DNA of 64,000 bases from Adineta ricciae. Its lineage: Eukaryota; Rotifera; Eurotatoria; Adinetida; Adinetidae. The notes under the pieces were generated by a model, which was not told the origin of the DNA, ran no database searches, and saw only the letters and a list, made by a program, of their open reading frames with translations. How positions within the stretch are numbered: the first letter of the stretch is position 1; every line of letters starts with the position of its first letter. Where the stretch lies: contig CAJNOJ010000013.1 of assembly GCA_905250025.1 (NCBI GenBank), positions 248,001 to 312,000 on the forward strand, given 5' to 3'. Shown here one piece after another: positions 50,686 through 62,387 of the stretch. The position numbers and the translations under genes were made by a program.

Positions 50686-51823
50686 TGATACGATTTTATT
50701 TGAAAAAAAAAGCGAAAGAAATGAAAATGAAGGGTGTCTCTAATCCAATCATTGAAATTTATCTAGAAATGATCTATTCTAATTGACAGGATTATTGTTT
50801 GGATTTCGAACAATAGAAAAATCGAGAAGGAAATTTTTCATACAAATAGATTCTGTTGACAAGACATAACAATACGATTGTTAATCTTGCATGTTTCGAT
50901 AACTGTTAATAGAATAGAAAAGGTCGACTTTTCCCCATAGTAAATGTCTCATAAAATAAATGTTCATTGAAGCACACAAACAATCGAGAATAATGATTTT
51001 ACAAACAAAAAAACATTTTCTTTTTTCGGACTTCGTTTTGTTCGGCCATCATGCATAAGAAGAACACAAGTTGATTTCTTTTCTCGTTTTCTCAAAGCGA
51101 ATACTAATGATGAGATAAGTACGATGTAACTGGATACGAAAGATACAATATCAAAGGGAACTAGCGAAATAAATTCTTAGCGATAGGTTGATCGTGTGTA
51201 TTTCATCGGTAATTTATCAATTCGGAGTTTTCTCCATTGATCAAAGATCGTGTATTTCGTTCATATTCAATAGCAATTAATCAATATAGTCATATTGTAC
51301 CCGTAAATAATTTCTTCATCCGGACTTCGACCAACCAGGAACTCATATATATATATATATATATATGTGATTCTAGAAATTTTTTGTTTCGTATGCTCTC
51401 TAATATTTTCTCTTTTCTTTCTCGTTCTCTCTCTCTCTCCCTATATGGAAGCAATAGTCTTGGAGGCTAACGTTAACGTCGATCTCTGTCCTCCTATTCT
51501 TCATGCTTCGCTCAGGCGTTCACTCACATATAGACATGCTAACGTCTCGCTACATGCTCAAAAACTGAAGCAGAAATAACGGGAGTAACAAAAAAAAGAG
51601 AGAAAAAGAAGAAGTAACAGTAGTAGTCGCAGGAGAAGAAGAAGACGAAGCCGCTTTTGTGACACACACATACATACACACACAGTCGTTTTAATTATTC
51701 TGGCCGTATAAACACGCATATAGGCGTTATATGACAATGATTATTATTCCCTTCTATCAAGTTGGTCGAAGTTATTAAATACAAGTGAAATTGATACAAC
51801 TTATCAATTGAGATCGTTGATTG
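50686..51823. other. Intergenic region upstream of the anoctamin
   Basis: Holds an AT microsatellite (51344-51366), a CT run (51426-51440) and a purine-rich 5' region. This is probably the promoter and 5' UTR of the anoctamin gene. The 51237-51579 frames have no protein character. Confidence 0.45.
51344..51366. repeat. AT dinucleotide microsatellite
   Basis: About eleven AT units in the region upstream of the anoctamin gene. Confidence 0.85.
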
Positions 51824-54800
51824 ATGAGTAACAAATCTGGCGATAGCGATTTCAGTGGTGGCGGCTGTCGAAATTTATTACGGCTCGTAAGTAGAGGAGA
51901 ATAGCGGATATGCATGTCGTGTTTTTCATTTGCGTGTATATTGTCTCTCTTCTCCTCTTTCCCTTCCTGTCTTAAACTTAATAAGAATGTTCATCTATTG
52001 ATCTCCATTCGAATTGGGATTGTTCGTTCGTTAGTGTTACAAGATAACTATCACAGGAAGACGATTTGCTTTTGTTTATCTTAGCGTCCGGTTGACTGGC
52101 TTGAAGAAGCCGATCGTCAGCTATACTTGACAACACCGACTGCTGGCAATTATCACGAGGGTCGTCCACAACAACAACAACGACGACGTATCGATTTTGT
52201 TCTTGTGTACAGTCTTGGCGTGCGCGATTCGATAATCAATAAACAACGTCGACAAGCATTTCAACAACGACTCGAATCAGTGGGTTTTATTATTGAAGAA
52301 CAAGACATTGTCGGAGGACTGGTAAATTCTATTCATTAAACAGTTCATTTTTAATTGATACTTTTCTCTTTCTTGAAACTTTCCAAAGGAATCTAGGCAT
52401 AATAATGCCAATGATGACGATACCAATAGTGAATCAGCAAATCATCGAATATTCGGTCGAAATAGAAGTCGGCGGCGGAGGAAATCTGAAGAACTACCAC
52501 ATCAGCAGTCCGTGAAACGATTCGTTCGATTGCATGCACCATTTGAGCTTCTTCTTGAATTGGCTGAAAAAACACGGATGAAATTACCCATTGAGGTAAG
52601 TCTATTCGAACAGATGGAACTATTTTATCTATTAAAAACAATATTATTATTATTATTATTATTGTTATTAATATTATTTCCTTTCTCTTTCTTTAAACTT
52701 GTTCGTCCTCGGGGAAATTGTGATTTTCTTTTGCTTCATTTTACATCATGAAATGACGTCGAGAAGAAGGAGAGAATCTATAAATTGAACACGTTTGACT
52801 CAAGGGAACAGATTAGATTATATCAATAGAGAATAATGTGACAAACTTTTTTTCGCCTTGTCATCTATAATTTGTTTCGATGTTCAGGAAAATCGCACGT
52901 CATCCGTTCCAAAGATGCCGTTCGACTATCTCATGTCATGGTTACCGTTCACACAAATCGATCGAACGATGTTTCCACCTGAACAACATTACTTCCTTGC
53001 TGAATACGATAAAACACTACGATATCGGTAAAAAAAGCACGAACAAAGAACATCTCTTCTATTTTGTGATTGTTTCGTTTTGCTTTAATAAGTTTTGAGC
53101 CATTATTTGATACACTACGTGGCAATTCTCGTGATTTATATTTCACGCCAGCACAACGTAGCCGTCTTGTTTATGATTGCTTACTACGTACACCATTCGA
53201 CACAACACTGGAATCGGAACTTGAAGAACAGCACGGTTTACATGACATCAGAACCAATAATTACGAAAATCTCTTTCTATTCTTATTCATTTCTAGTCTT
53301 ACATGGTACAGGTGATGTAAAAGAGAGACGTGTTCTGGAGTTGGAAAAAATCTTCACTGGATCATCGACAGCTGCAGGTAGCTATGCCATAATAGTGCTA
53401 TTTGAAAAGTTTGAGATTGTAAAAGTTTTATTGATTCAATTTTCTTGCGAGGAACAAATTCTGTTTGTTCCGAGTGTACGTGAACAAACAAACACGTAAT
53501 AGAGAGAAGAAGAATGTAAAAATTTGATAAAAGCTAACAAAACGAGACAAAAATGATATTGTGACTTTCCTTTTGGCTTAGGGATTGAACTTCTGCTTCG
53601 AGATCAAGTGTACGATGATTGCTATCCATTACATGCTGTAGGTGAAATCCACATTGTTTGATTTTATTTCGTTTTTCGTGCTTGTAGGCTTTGTTGAAAC
53701 GCATTGAGCCACATATGATCCCATCATGGATTATGATGAAAGGCGAACATCGAAATACATTCGATCGAATGGTTCGTACTTGTGTGAATTGACTTTCATC
53801 GATCCTGATTGATTTTCTCTTGTATTAGAAACTATGGTGGTATTGGAGTCGAATAAGTAATGTTCTTAAAGATCAGCCAATAAATCATATAAAAGATTAT
53901 TTTGGTGAACATGTTGCATTATATTTTTCCTGGCTAAGATGGTTTGTTTCATGAGAATGCCGTGCTAGAATAGAATGAAACAATCTTGATTTTTTTTTTA
54001 AAGGTATATTCAAATGTTAATTCTTCCTTGTGTTCTTGGTCTTTCAGTTTTCTTCTATGGACTTTGGGCAATGAAACATGACGTGCCGACGTCAGTAAGC
54101 TGCTATTGCCGTATAGCATAGATAACTAATGATTTTTTATCTTTAGTAATGACATATGTCATAGATTGGCACACACAGTGATGTGTCCACGATCGCATCG
54201 GCAATTGTGGACACTCGGTGAAGATTGTCTCTATGCGAAAGTAAAGCATTTCCTCACAAAGTTAATCGTATTCACATGTCTGTTCCCTAGATGGCATTTC
54301 TATTTGATAATAAAGCTACAGTTGGCTATGCCGCAATTGTGACGGTGTGGTCAGCGTTATTTCTTCCAGCATGGGATGTTGCAGAATATCAATATCAGGT
54401 AAAACTTCGACTATATCAGTCTATGTGAAAGACTCCATAACATGCTCTCTCTCTCTTTCTCTCAGTACGAATGGGACACATTTGATTTGATGGACGGTAA
54501 TAGTGGCGGCGGTGTTAATATAGATGAGCCTCGGCCAGACTTTAAGCGTAAAGTACGAACGACACGTATTAATCCAATAACTGGCTTCGTTGAACAATAC
54601 ATGCCGGCACGTGAGCGATGCGCCAAAATTGCTTCTTCATTCTCAGTGGTTGCTATGATGGTTTGTTGAGAAATACGTCCGACTTTTATCATGAAGCGTT
54701 CCTTTGTGTAGATTTGTCTGGTGTTGAGTTTTGTTTTTGGCGTTGTACTCTATCGAATTAGTATTAAAGCTACGATCAGCTCGACACATACACCCGAACT

Positions 54801-57315
54801 CGTGCGTCGTTATTCTCCATATGTTGCTTCAATCACTGGTGCATTTATAAATCTTGTTGTTATTATTGCATTAAGTTCTCTCTATGAACGTTTGGCAATT
54901 TGGTTAACAGATTATGGTAAACAATACACGTGATTTCGTTGTTAATGACTTTCTTTGATTTGATTCGTAATAGAAATTCATCGAACGGAGAAAGATTACG
55001 AAAATGCTTTGACATTGAAAATGTTTCTATTTCAATTTGTCAACTTTTACGCGAGTATTTTTTATATTGCATTTATTAAACCATGGTTTGCTAATCCGCC
55101 TGGTGTCGAAAGTTATAAAATAGGAAAATACAAAACTGAAGAGGTAAAAAAATGAACCTTCCACACAAAATGAATGCAAACAGAAACTTGTCTATTTCAG
55201 TGTGAAGCAAGCGGCTGTTTAGCCGAATTATCAATTCAATTGCTGGTTATTCTTGTGGGCAAACAAGTGATAAACAATTTATTTGAAGTTGGCATGGTGT
55301 AAGAATATAAAGATACTTTTACAAATCATTTTTCTTCTTTTCTCTTGAAGAAAATTTTGGACATATTTTCGCCGACTGCTGGTCCATCGAAATGCATTTA
55401 AACAAATGAGATATCGACGTCACCATACACTTCATTGGTACAGCAAGCGACCACAAGAAGACGATTTCATGTAAGATGAACGATATGAAAGCGAACGCAT
55501 GGCTGACAGTTTCTCTCGTAGGTTGGAACGATGGACAACAACCACTCTATTCTATGAATATTTGGAATTAAGTATGATGTTTGAGAGAATTAATTAGTCG
55601 AATATGCGCACTGATGTTTTAGTCATACAATATGGATTTGTCACGATGTTTCTTGTTGCATTTCCGCGTAAGTAATTCAGAAATGAAATACATGACAAGG
55701 ACACTTACCAGTGTTTTTTCATTAACGGATAATTTCCTTAACAACAAATCAAAATGTCAGTTTTCCGAGCTTAGACAGACTTCGCGTATGAATGGGTTAA
55801 GACCACGACTTTCATTAACGTGTTATCTGCAGCGTTCTCAACGAACGATGTTTGAGAAACTTGACGAAAAATTTTACAATAGAATCATCATCGAACGTAT
55901 TTAAGATAATTCCTTGCGAATAACAAAACTTCTTTCAATGACGCCATGTGTAATCTGATCGAAAGAAGTTAACTTCCGACAGAATAGGTTCTCATCAATT
56001 TGAAAGCGTACATTTTGCTTCACGGCACATTTACTGTATCATTATGAAAATCCAGTCAAGCTGAATTCTCTGATAGACGACACTATTCCATTGAGTACAT
56101 CAACTTCCGGATAATTATCGACTGTGCTTGATGTATTGGAGTAAATGTCATCGGAAGCTGAAAGCGTTTTTCTGTCTTATGGTTTTAGTTGCTCCACTTT
56201 GTGCTTTTCTTAACAATATCATCGAGATCCGCATCGATGCACACAAGTTTGTATGCGATGTGCGTCGACCTGTGGCGAAAAAAGTCGCAGATATAGGTAA
56301 GTCATGAATGTGCTCAATAGGAACCCAATGTACTTTGAGACTGACTCCTATTTGCAGGTATTTGGCGTTTAATCATTGCTGCTATATCCAAATTAGCTAT
56401 TTTAACTAATGTAAGGTGAAATCAGGTTAGTTGGAAGTTATTTTCACTTCATTTTCTCCGATCCAGGGTTTGCTCATTGCATTGACATCCGATTTTGTTC
56501 CTCGCCTCGTTTATCAATATTCTCGAAGTCAAAATCGAACACTAACCAATTATGTTAATTTCACTTTGTCTGCCTACGAAATCAATCGCCTTTCAGCAAC
56601 ATCATTAATCAAATTCAATTCGACAAGTACTTATTGTTTGTAAGGACTCGCTGCAAATGATGACGATTTCTTTTTACTCTTGAATCACATTTCCTATTCG
56701 TTTTGTAGCTACAAAGATCATCGTACTCCGCCATGGGACTCCAGACCTTATCAGACGAATCACGATTATTATGTCATCATGGTAGCTCGTTTGGCGTTTT
56801 TAATTGTTTTTGAAGTATGTTATTCATCACAATCTAGTTGCTTTTTTAATAAACAAAAACCCATTTTCTTTTCTTTAAGCATATTGTTTTTGTGTGTCTA
56901 AAACTTGGCGAAGTCCTCATGCCTTTACTTTCCAAAAATGTCAAGCAGCAGATTGCCAGAAAAAATTTCATGGTCCAAACGATGCATTGGGGTTAGTGTA
57001 CCTTCTTAGATTGATGGTCTCTTCCCAGGCATCTCTCTTCTTCTAGGTGCACATTTATATGCAAAAAATCCCGAACTAATTGAACGCGACATGCAGCGTA
57101 TCGCTGATGTTAATCATCAACACCGACAGTCCAATGGAGGTTATGAACTTATCTATGATGTTAAACGACCTATCCGTCAAACTCCATCGTCTCATGCTAA
57201 ATCACCGCAGGATGAATATCGTCGGCCAGGCTCATTGAAAGAAATGAAAGCAGATTTGACACGTGCTCTACACACGATTCTTTCAGAAGATATTCTCGAT
57301 TTAGGTATACGATAA
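51824..57315 (+). CDS. ANO: Anoctamin (TMEM16 family)
   Basis: A ten-helix protein of the TMEM16 family, which are calcium-activated chloride channels or phospholipid scramblases. About 20 exons read from ATG 51824 to TAA 57315. The N-terminal dimerisation domain starts [19 protein letters not shown] and has RIDFVLVYS, with a cytosolic [17 protein letters not shown]. Helices include [51 protein letters not shown] and [15 protein letters not shown]. The calcium-site region reads [20 protein letters not shown] (acceptor at 56188), keeping the N and E ligands of the family, then [18 protein letters not shown] and [17 protein letters not shown] 52641-52677 ATT run lies in an intron. Subtype (channel or scramblase) cannot be read from the sequence. 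Confidence 0.93.
52641..52677. repeat. ATT trinucleotide repeat in an anoctamin intron
   Basis: About ten ATT units, slightly interrupted, in the intron after the exon ending near 52594. No coding effect. Confidence 0.8.
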
Positions 57316-57468
57316 ATTTTCATGCTGGGTTTTCCGTTCTGTGTTTTTTTTAAATTTATGTGTGCCTTTATCTGTGATCGATATGAAATACAAAATAAAA
57401 AAAGAAAGCTAAAGTCAACGAGAGAAAAGAAAAACAGCTACATGTACATCATATTTCTCTTCAATGTT

Positions 57469-58581
57469 CTAGACTGACGTTGGTTGACTTTCAACGGACG
57501 CTTTGCTGTGCAATCTTGAACTATATTTCTCGCTTCCCAACAGAATTATGTTATGGTTGTTGTACTTCGTTGTCGGAGGTAGAGTTTCTTCATCTAATTT
57601 TGTTATAGCAGCAGTTGTCAACGGTTGATTAGAGTGATCAGTCCAACTGATTCGACAGCCACAATTCGAGTTGATAAATGAGATAAACTCCTGTCGAAAA
57701 AATGTTCCACTCGCACAGAATAATAAGAAATTAACCGAATGGCACAAATAGAAAAGCAGACGAAGCAATGTCCATTGTAAACGAAATCCTGGTGCTAGTT
57801 GATAGTTTGTGGGTGCGATGGCAAGAAATATGGATGCAGGAGATGTTAGAACAGTATATAGAACACTGACAGCATATAACATTCGTGTCACCGAACGCTT
57901 CTTCCGCGTGGATGAACGTGATCGTTTCGATGCTCGTCGTACTGTTCGAACCAACAGAACGTTTCCAAGTATAATAATCGCCAATGGCACAATTGTATAG
58001 GCCACTAGTGCTAATTTCGGATAGACTTTACTGCGAAAATCATAGTATTTCTTGTGATGTACTTTATCCACGGTACACTCAAACGGAACATATTCCGTTC
58101 TTGGCCGGGTGTCGGAATATGTTAAATCATAGTATGTAAATAAATGAAATTCAGCCAAGCAAACAAACAAAAATAAACTAAGTAATTGTATACATGTTGA
58201 TCTTAGTGTGCAAACAGCACGTTGACTAACATAAAGATACCTTTGTAACGTAACGACTGCTAATAACAACGGAGCTAAGCGAAGAAATACATATGTTAAG
58301 TAAAGATGCGTGCGGCATGTAAATGAATTTAATAATCGGATATCGAAATCGAATGCATCAAGCAGAAATTGTCGGAGTAAACCTGTATAACACGTTCCCA
58401 TTTCGGCCACGCATAATACAGCCAAATAGATTGATGTTGTTTGCCGGCGAAGGCGTGGCCGTAATAAAACCATGAACGAAATTATGTTTCCAACAGCACA
58501 TCCTAATAGAATTATGGGTGATAGTATACTTGATACCCATCGTGTGAGATTAACATGTGTATATGTTAACGAATCATTCAT
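57469..58581 (-). CDS. Rhodopsin-class GPCR, peptide-receptor-like, intronless
   Basis: One 370-aa exon. N-glycosylation motifs (NDS, NLT) lie in the N-terminus. Helix 1 has CAVGNIISFMVLL, with the conserved Asn 1.50. Helix 2 has YLAVLCVAEMGTCY, with Glu at the usual Asp 2.50 position. The conserved Cys of helix 3 is in FTCRTHLYL, and the second Cys of the ectodomain disulfide is in FECTVDK. The end of helix 3 reads TLQRYLYV instead of DRY. Helix 6 has LTSPASIFLAI. Helix 7 has HSVNFLLFCASG instead of NPxxY, then FRQEF starts helix 8. This is the pattern of FMRFamide-receptor-like invertebrate peptide receptors. Ligand unknown. It is convergent with the anoctamin gene (153 bp). Confidence 0.85.
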   Translation of the reverse strand: MNDSLTYTHVNLTRWVSSILSPIILLGCAVGNIISFMVLLRPRLRRQTTSIYLAVLCVAEMGTCYTGLLRQFLLDAFDFDIRLLNSFTCRTHLYLTYVFLRLAPLLLAVVTLQRYLYVSQRAVCTLRSTCIQLLSLFLFVCLAEFHLFTYYDLTYSDTRPRTEYVPFECTVDKVHHKKYYDFRSKVYPKLALVAYTIVPLAIIILGNVLLVRTVRRASKRSRSSTRKKRSVTRMLYAVSVLYTVLTSPASIFLAIAPTNYQLAPGFRLQWTLLRLLFYLCHSVNFLLFCASGTFFRQEFISFINSNCGCRISWTDHSNQPLTTAAITKLDEETLPPTTKYNNHNIILLGSEKYSSRLHSKASVESQPTSV

Positions 58582-61500
58582 TGTTGTCTAGAAAAATAAA
58601 AGAAAGAGAATGGAAAGAACTATCTTTGCATCGAGTTGCAATTGATGTTAGTCAATTGTTTACACAAGTAGAAAATGACATTCTGTTATGAAACTGAGTT
58701 TTTTGTCATCAGAGAGAAAAATATGTTATTTTTAGGTCGAAGCGTGTATGATAATTAAACTCCGCAGGTGACGTACAGGAAGATGTACTGATATGATCAG
58801 AATGTGGAAGAAATGTGATAAGTATGTTACTGATGGTAAGGGAAGGTTGTCATATTGAGCACAGTGATGTAAAACTTATGCTATAATGATAGAGAATCGC
58901 TATTTCGATGTCTAGTACCGGTTAATGACGAATGAAGGTCCTGTCGTACATGAATAATTAATAAAAATATGAAGCTACAATATAAGAGAGATAATAATAG
59001 TTTTAGAATCAAAAGAGGCATTCGGTAGATCTGACTACTAGATAGATTGACATAATTATCATTGGTAGAAATAATAAGAAAAGAAACCGGTGAGATGTTT
59101 AGTGGAGAGAATATTTTATAAACAGTGTTTTTTGTATGAGAGTAATTTCAGCTGAAAAGTTTACTATTTAAAAAGAAATGCTTCCTATAGCTACAATGAT
59201 GCACTCGAATTGCTCTCGTGCACGCCTACAGTTTTCTCCATACTATTTCCTCTGACAGCTCGCCATGTATAGAAGTAGTGCGTTTCAAATTATCTAGGCT
59301 GATCATGTCCGTTTCCAGCTAAAAATAAGTATTGATCGGTGTTGAAAGGAATTTATAAGAAGGTATCTGACGATGTAATCTTATTTATTCCTTCTGCATC
59401 ACTTTTGCATTCTAGTAAAGACAAGCTGCTCTATCTATCGTACTCATTCAGATCGATCAGACATTGCCTAGCGAGATGTGGAATGTAAGAACAATATCTG
59501 ATGAAGGTCGGAATTGACATCAGTTTGGAAGAGAATTCCATTCAATTAACAAATGACATGTCTGTAGGGACTACATATATGTATACATAAACACGGAGTG
59601 CTGAAGCCATTTCAAATTATTCCTGCAAAGCAATTACTTGTTGATGACTCAAAGATGAGCGAAAAAGAGCGTTTTTATTGGCACTTCTAAATGATATAGA
59701 TAAACTGTTCATTCTCATGATTTTCGAAATGAAACTAGTTTTTCCTGTTGTCAAACAATTTTTACATTAGGATGAATTGTTCTATTCAATCGCGTTTATT
59801 ACGGATATTAATTATCCAACGTCTATTCATGTTCATGCGATGTATTACTCGCTTGATAGAACCTACCGTCGCGCCTTTCTAACACTGGCCTGCTGATAAG
59901 AGAAAACAAATCGTAGATTTGAAGTTTCTCATGTCAAGTCGATTATCATACGTTATGATTTGTCTGACTAATTAATCCCGTAAGAAATCTTGTCAAGAAA
60001 ATCATAAAATATTCTAATGAAAAATAGTAAATTCCACTATTATTGTCTTCCTACTTTCAGCATAAGAGACTATAATGTTGCACTCATTCCAGTACAATTA
60101 AGTTTTACTTACATCAGAAAATTATATCTCCCGATGATGGAAAAGAACTAACAGACCGACGTTGATTGATTATAGGAATAAACTTTGTATTTAGTTTGAC
60201 AAGTGCAGATTTTCGAGCGTGCAGAATTGTCTAGAAGAGTTACTTTGTCGATCGACTCGATAGCACAAATGATCTAATTCTCAATAGATTATTCATGGTC
60301 AAAGAATTTCTTTTCTATTATCTTCCTTTTTTTTCTGTAGGAAATGTTCGAATAAAACTTGATAGAAGTGAGCAAATCGATAATCGAATCAAGACAACAA
60401 AAAAGACTCGTTTGGATGCCAAAAAAATAAGACAACTTTTTCATGCTATACTGTCGATTTTGTAGAGAAAAAAAACCGGAGTGTTTCCGACCTGATTCCA
60501 TTGAATACACCTGTAAAGAAAACTTTACTTGCTACTGTAATTTTCCATCGTACGCATCACTGGTGATGATGATGACGGGACACAAAGAAGAAATGGAATC
60601 GCTTCCGACGCTGTTCATTATCATTAACAGTACATCGGAAATACGCATTTTATCTCTTCTGTTCTTGCTTCAGTCCTCCTCTCCTATACGCCAAACTTGT
60701 CATTCAAGAACTTCGATTCCGCGTTGGTTCGAATTCAACTGCAAGAGAATAAAAAACGAGCGATGACAGCTCAGTTCATTGGAACGAAAAGATTCGCATC
60801 TGTAATATAAGTCTGATTAATTTACCTTTGTTATGCGATCGATGTTGGTAGATTTCATCATGAAATCAAAATAAGAGATTCTTTTTCTAAATACACTTCA
60901 GAGACAAATAGAATAAGTTAGAGGGGCATGTCAGAGTCGAAGAAAAATAAGCCGTTTCTGCACGTATATAGAAGGCGGAAATAAAGAATTGGCAAATTAA
61001 TCTAACATATACTATGTGCCATGGAAAAGCTATAGAGAAATATGAAATCTAATTAAATTCGTTTGCTTTTCCTTCGACCAAATCAACATTGTACTTACGG
61101 TTTTCATCTCCTGAGTAATATTGAGAGGGGAAAGTAGAAAATGTTTTGTAGCTGATCTCATAACGCGCTCTTGAATGTTCAAAAACATGATGAAGGGTAC
61201 GCAGGCACACATTCAATCACTTCACTTTTAATCACAACATACTTTGCGTATAATCGGGAACATCTGCTGCATATAAGTATCAGAACGAGAATCAAGTCAT
61301 CTACGCATATTACTACAATGGGGACGATAACTCGAATGATTACAATACTTCTCTGGTACTCGCGAATGAAAGGAAACGAAGAGGAAAGATTATCGGTGAG
61401 AAAAATAAATGTATATTTTGAGTGGGAGTTATCAAATAAAGAATGAAAGTGGGTTGCCGATGCTTTGATATGAAAAATTAGCAATGAAAAATGGGGTTGG

Positions 61501-62387
61501 GCCTATTGATATCATAAGCATTCGTATACATAAATAAATAATAGAAAGAAAAAAGAAAAGAACTTTTTTGTTTCTGTCTCCTTCTCTCTTCTTCTCCTCT
61601 TGTTCTTTCTAAGTTTTCTTTTTTTGTTGTTATTGTATATGCTATATTAATCATATAATAAACCAGATTATTTTATAACAAAACGAAGAAGAAAAGACGA
61701 CAGAATAACTATCGGCTGAGTACTACGCTTTCATTCAATTCAGTATTACTATAGGAAAAAAATCTCTTGGCTCTATTCAGCCCTAGTACGAGTGGGAGAA
61801 TTCACACAAGTCGTGCCTTGAAAAGTAACTTTATATTTGTGAGTCGATCGAAATCAAACAATTAACATACATGTTTTCTGCTGATAAGGAATGATAATAA
61901 GATTATCGGAGTAATTCTTATAAAGTGTCTAATCGACAGTTGGTGTGAATCCCATATTACAAACCAAGATATCGTTGCGAGTGTCTCCGTTTGGAAACAT
62001 TTTTTCGAACAAAAATATTCAAAAGTTGTCAATAATACGAAAGGTGTTTCGAATGAAGTTTATTAATCGCCTCCAAGAATGAAGTCGAGTATTCTCCAGA
62101 GTAGAATCTATTTACAGTTGATTGTATTCAACTAACTCAAAGTATTACATGAATAATTAACCTTAATCATGCAAGCGACTTCTTAGATTTCATATGCTAT
62201 CTCTCTTATGAACGAATAGAAGACGAAGAAGAATAGATCGGGTTAGTTCTATTCAAGAACGTAAAACACCAATCGTAAAATAAATAAAGATATCCATGAT
62301 TCACCGAATATACAACGAGTTGTTCGGTAAAACGTGTCCATTTACAAATTGATTCGACTGCAAGGAACTTTAAAGTCAACTGACAAA
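58582..62387. other. Largest gene-free stretch of the window
   Basis: About 3.8 kb with no supported coding region. Several short frames (60289-60510, 60443-60766, 61030-61212, 61171-61446, 61179-61484) overlap on both strands and have no family signal. It must hold the GPCR promoter and the upstream region of the fucosyltransferase. Confidence 0.45.

Noticed and set aside
55632-55904. 90-codon frame inside the anoctamin gene
   Set aside because: The exon ends at the GTAAGTAATTC donor near 55669; the rest of the frame is intron, and joining to 56188 restores the family sequence FPLAPL.
60443-60766. 107-codon Cys-containing frame in the 58.6-62.4 kb spacer
   Set aside because: No recognisable domain, overlapping opposite-strand frames, and no adjoining exon with matching phase.
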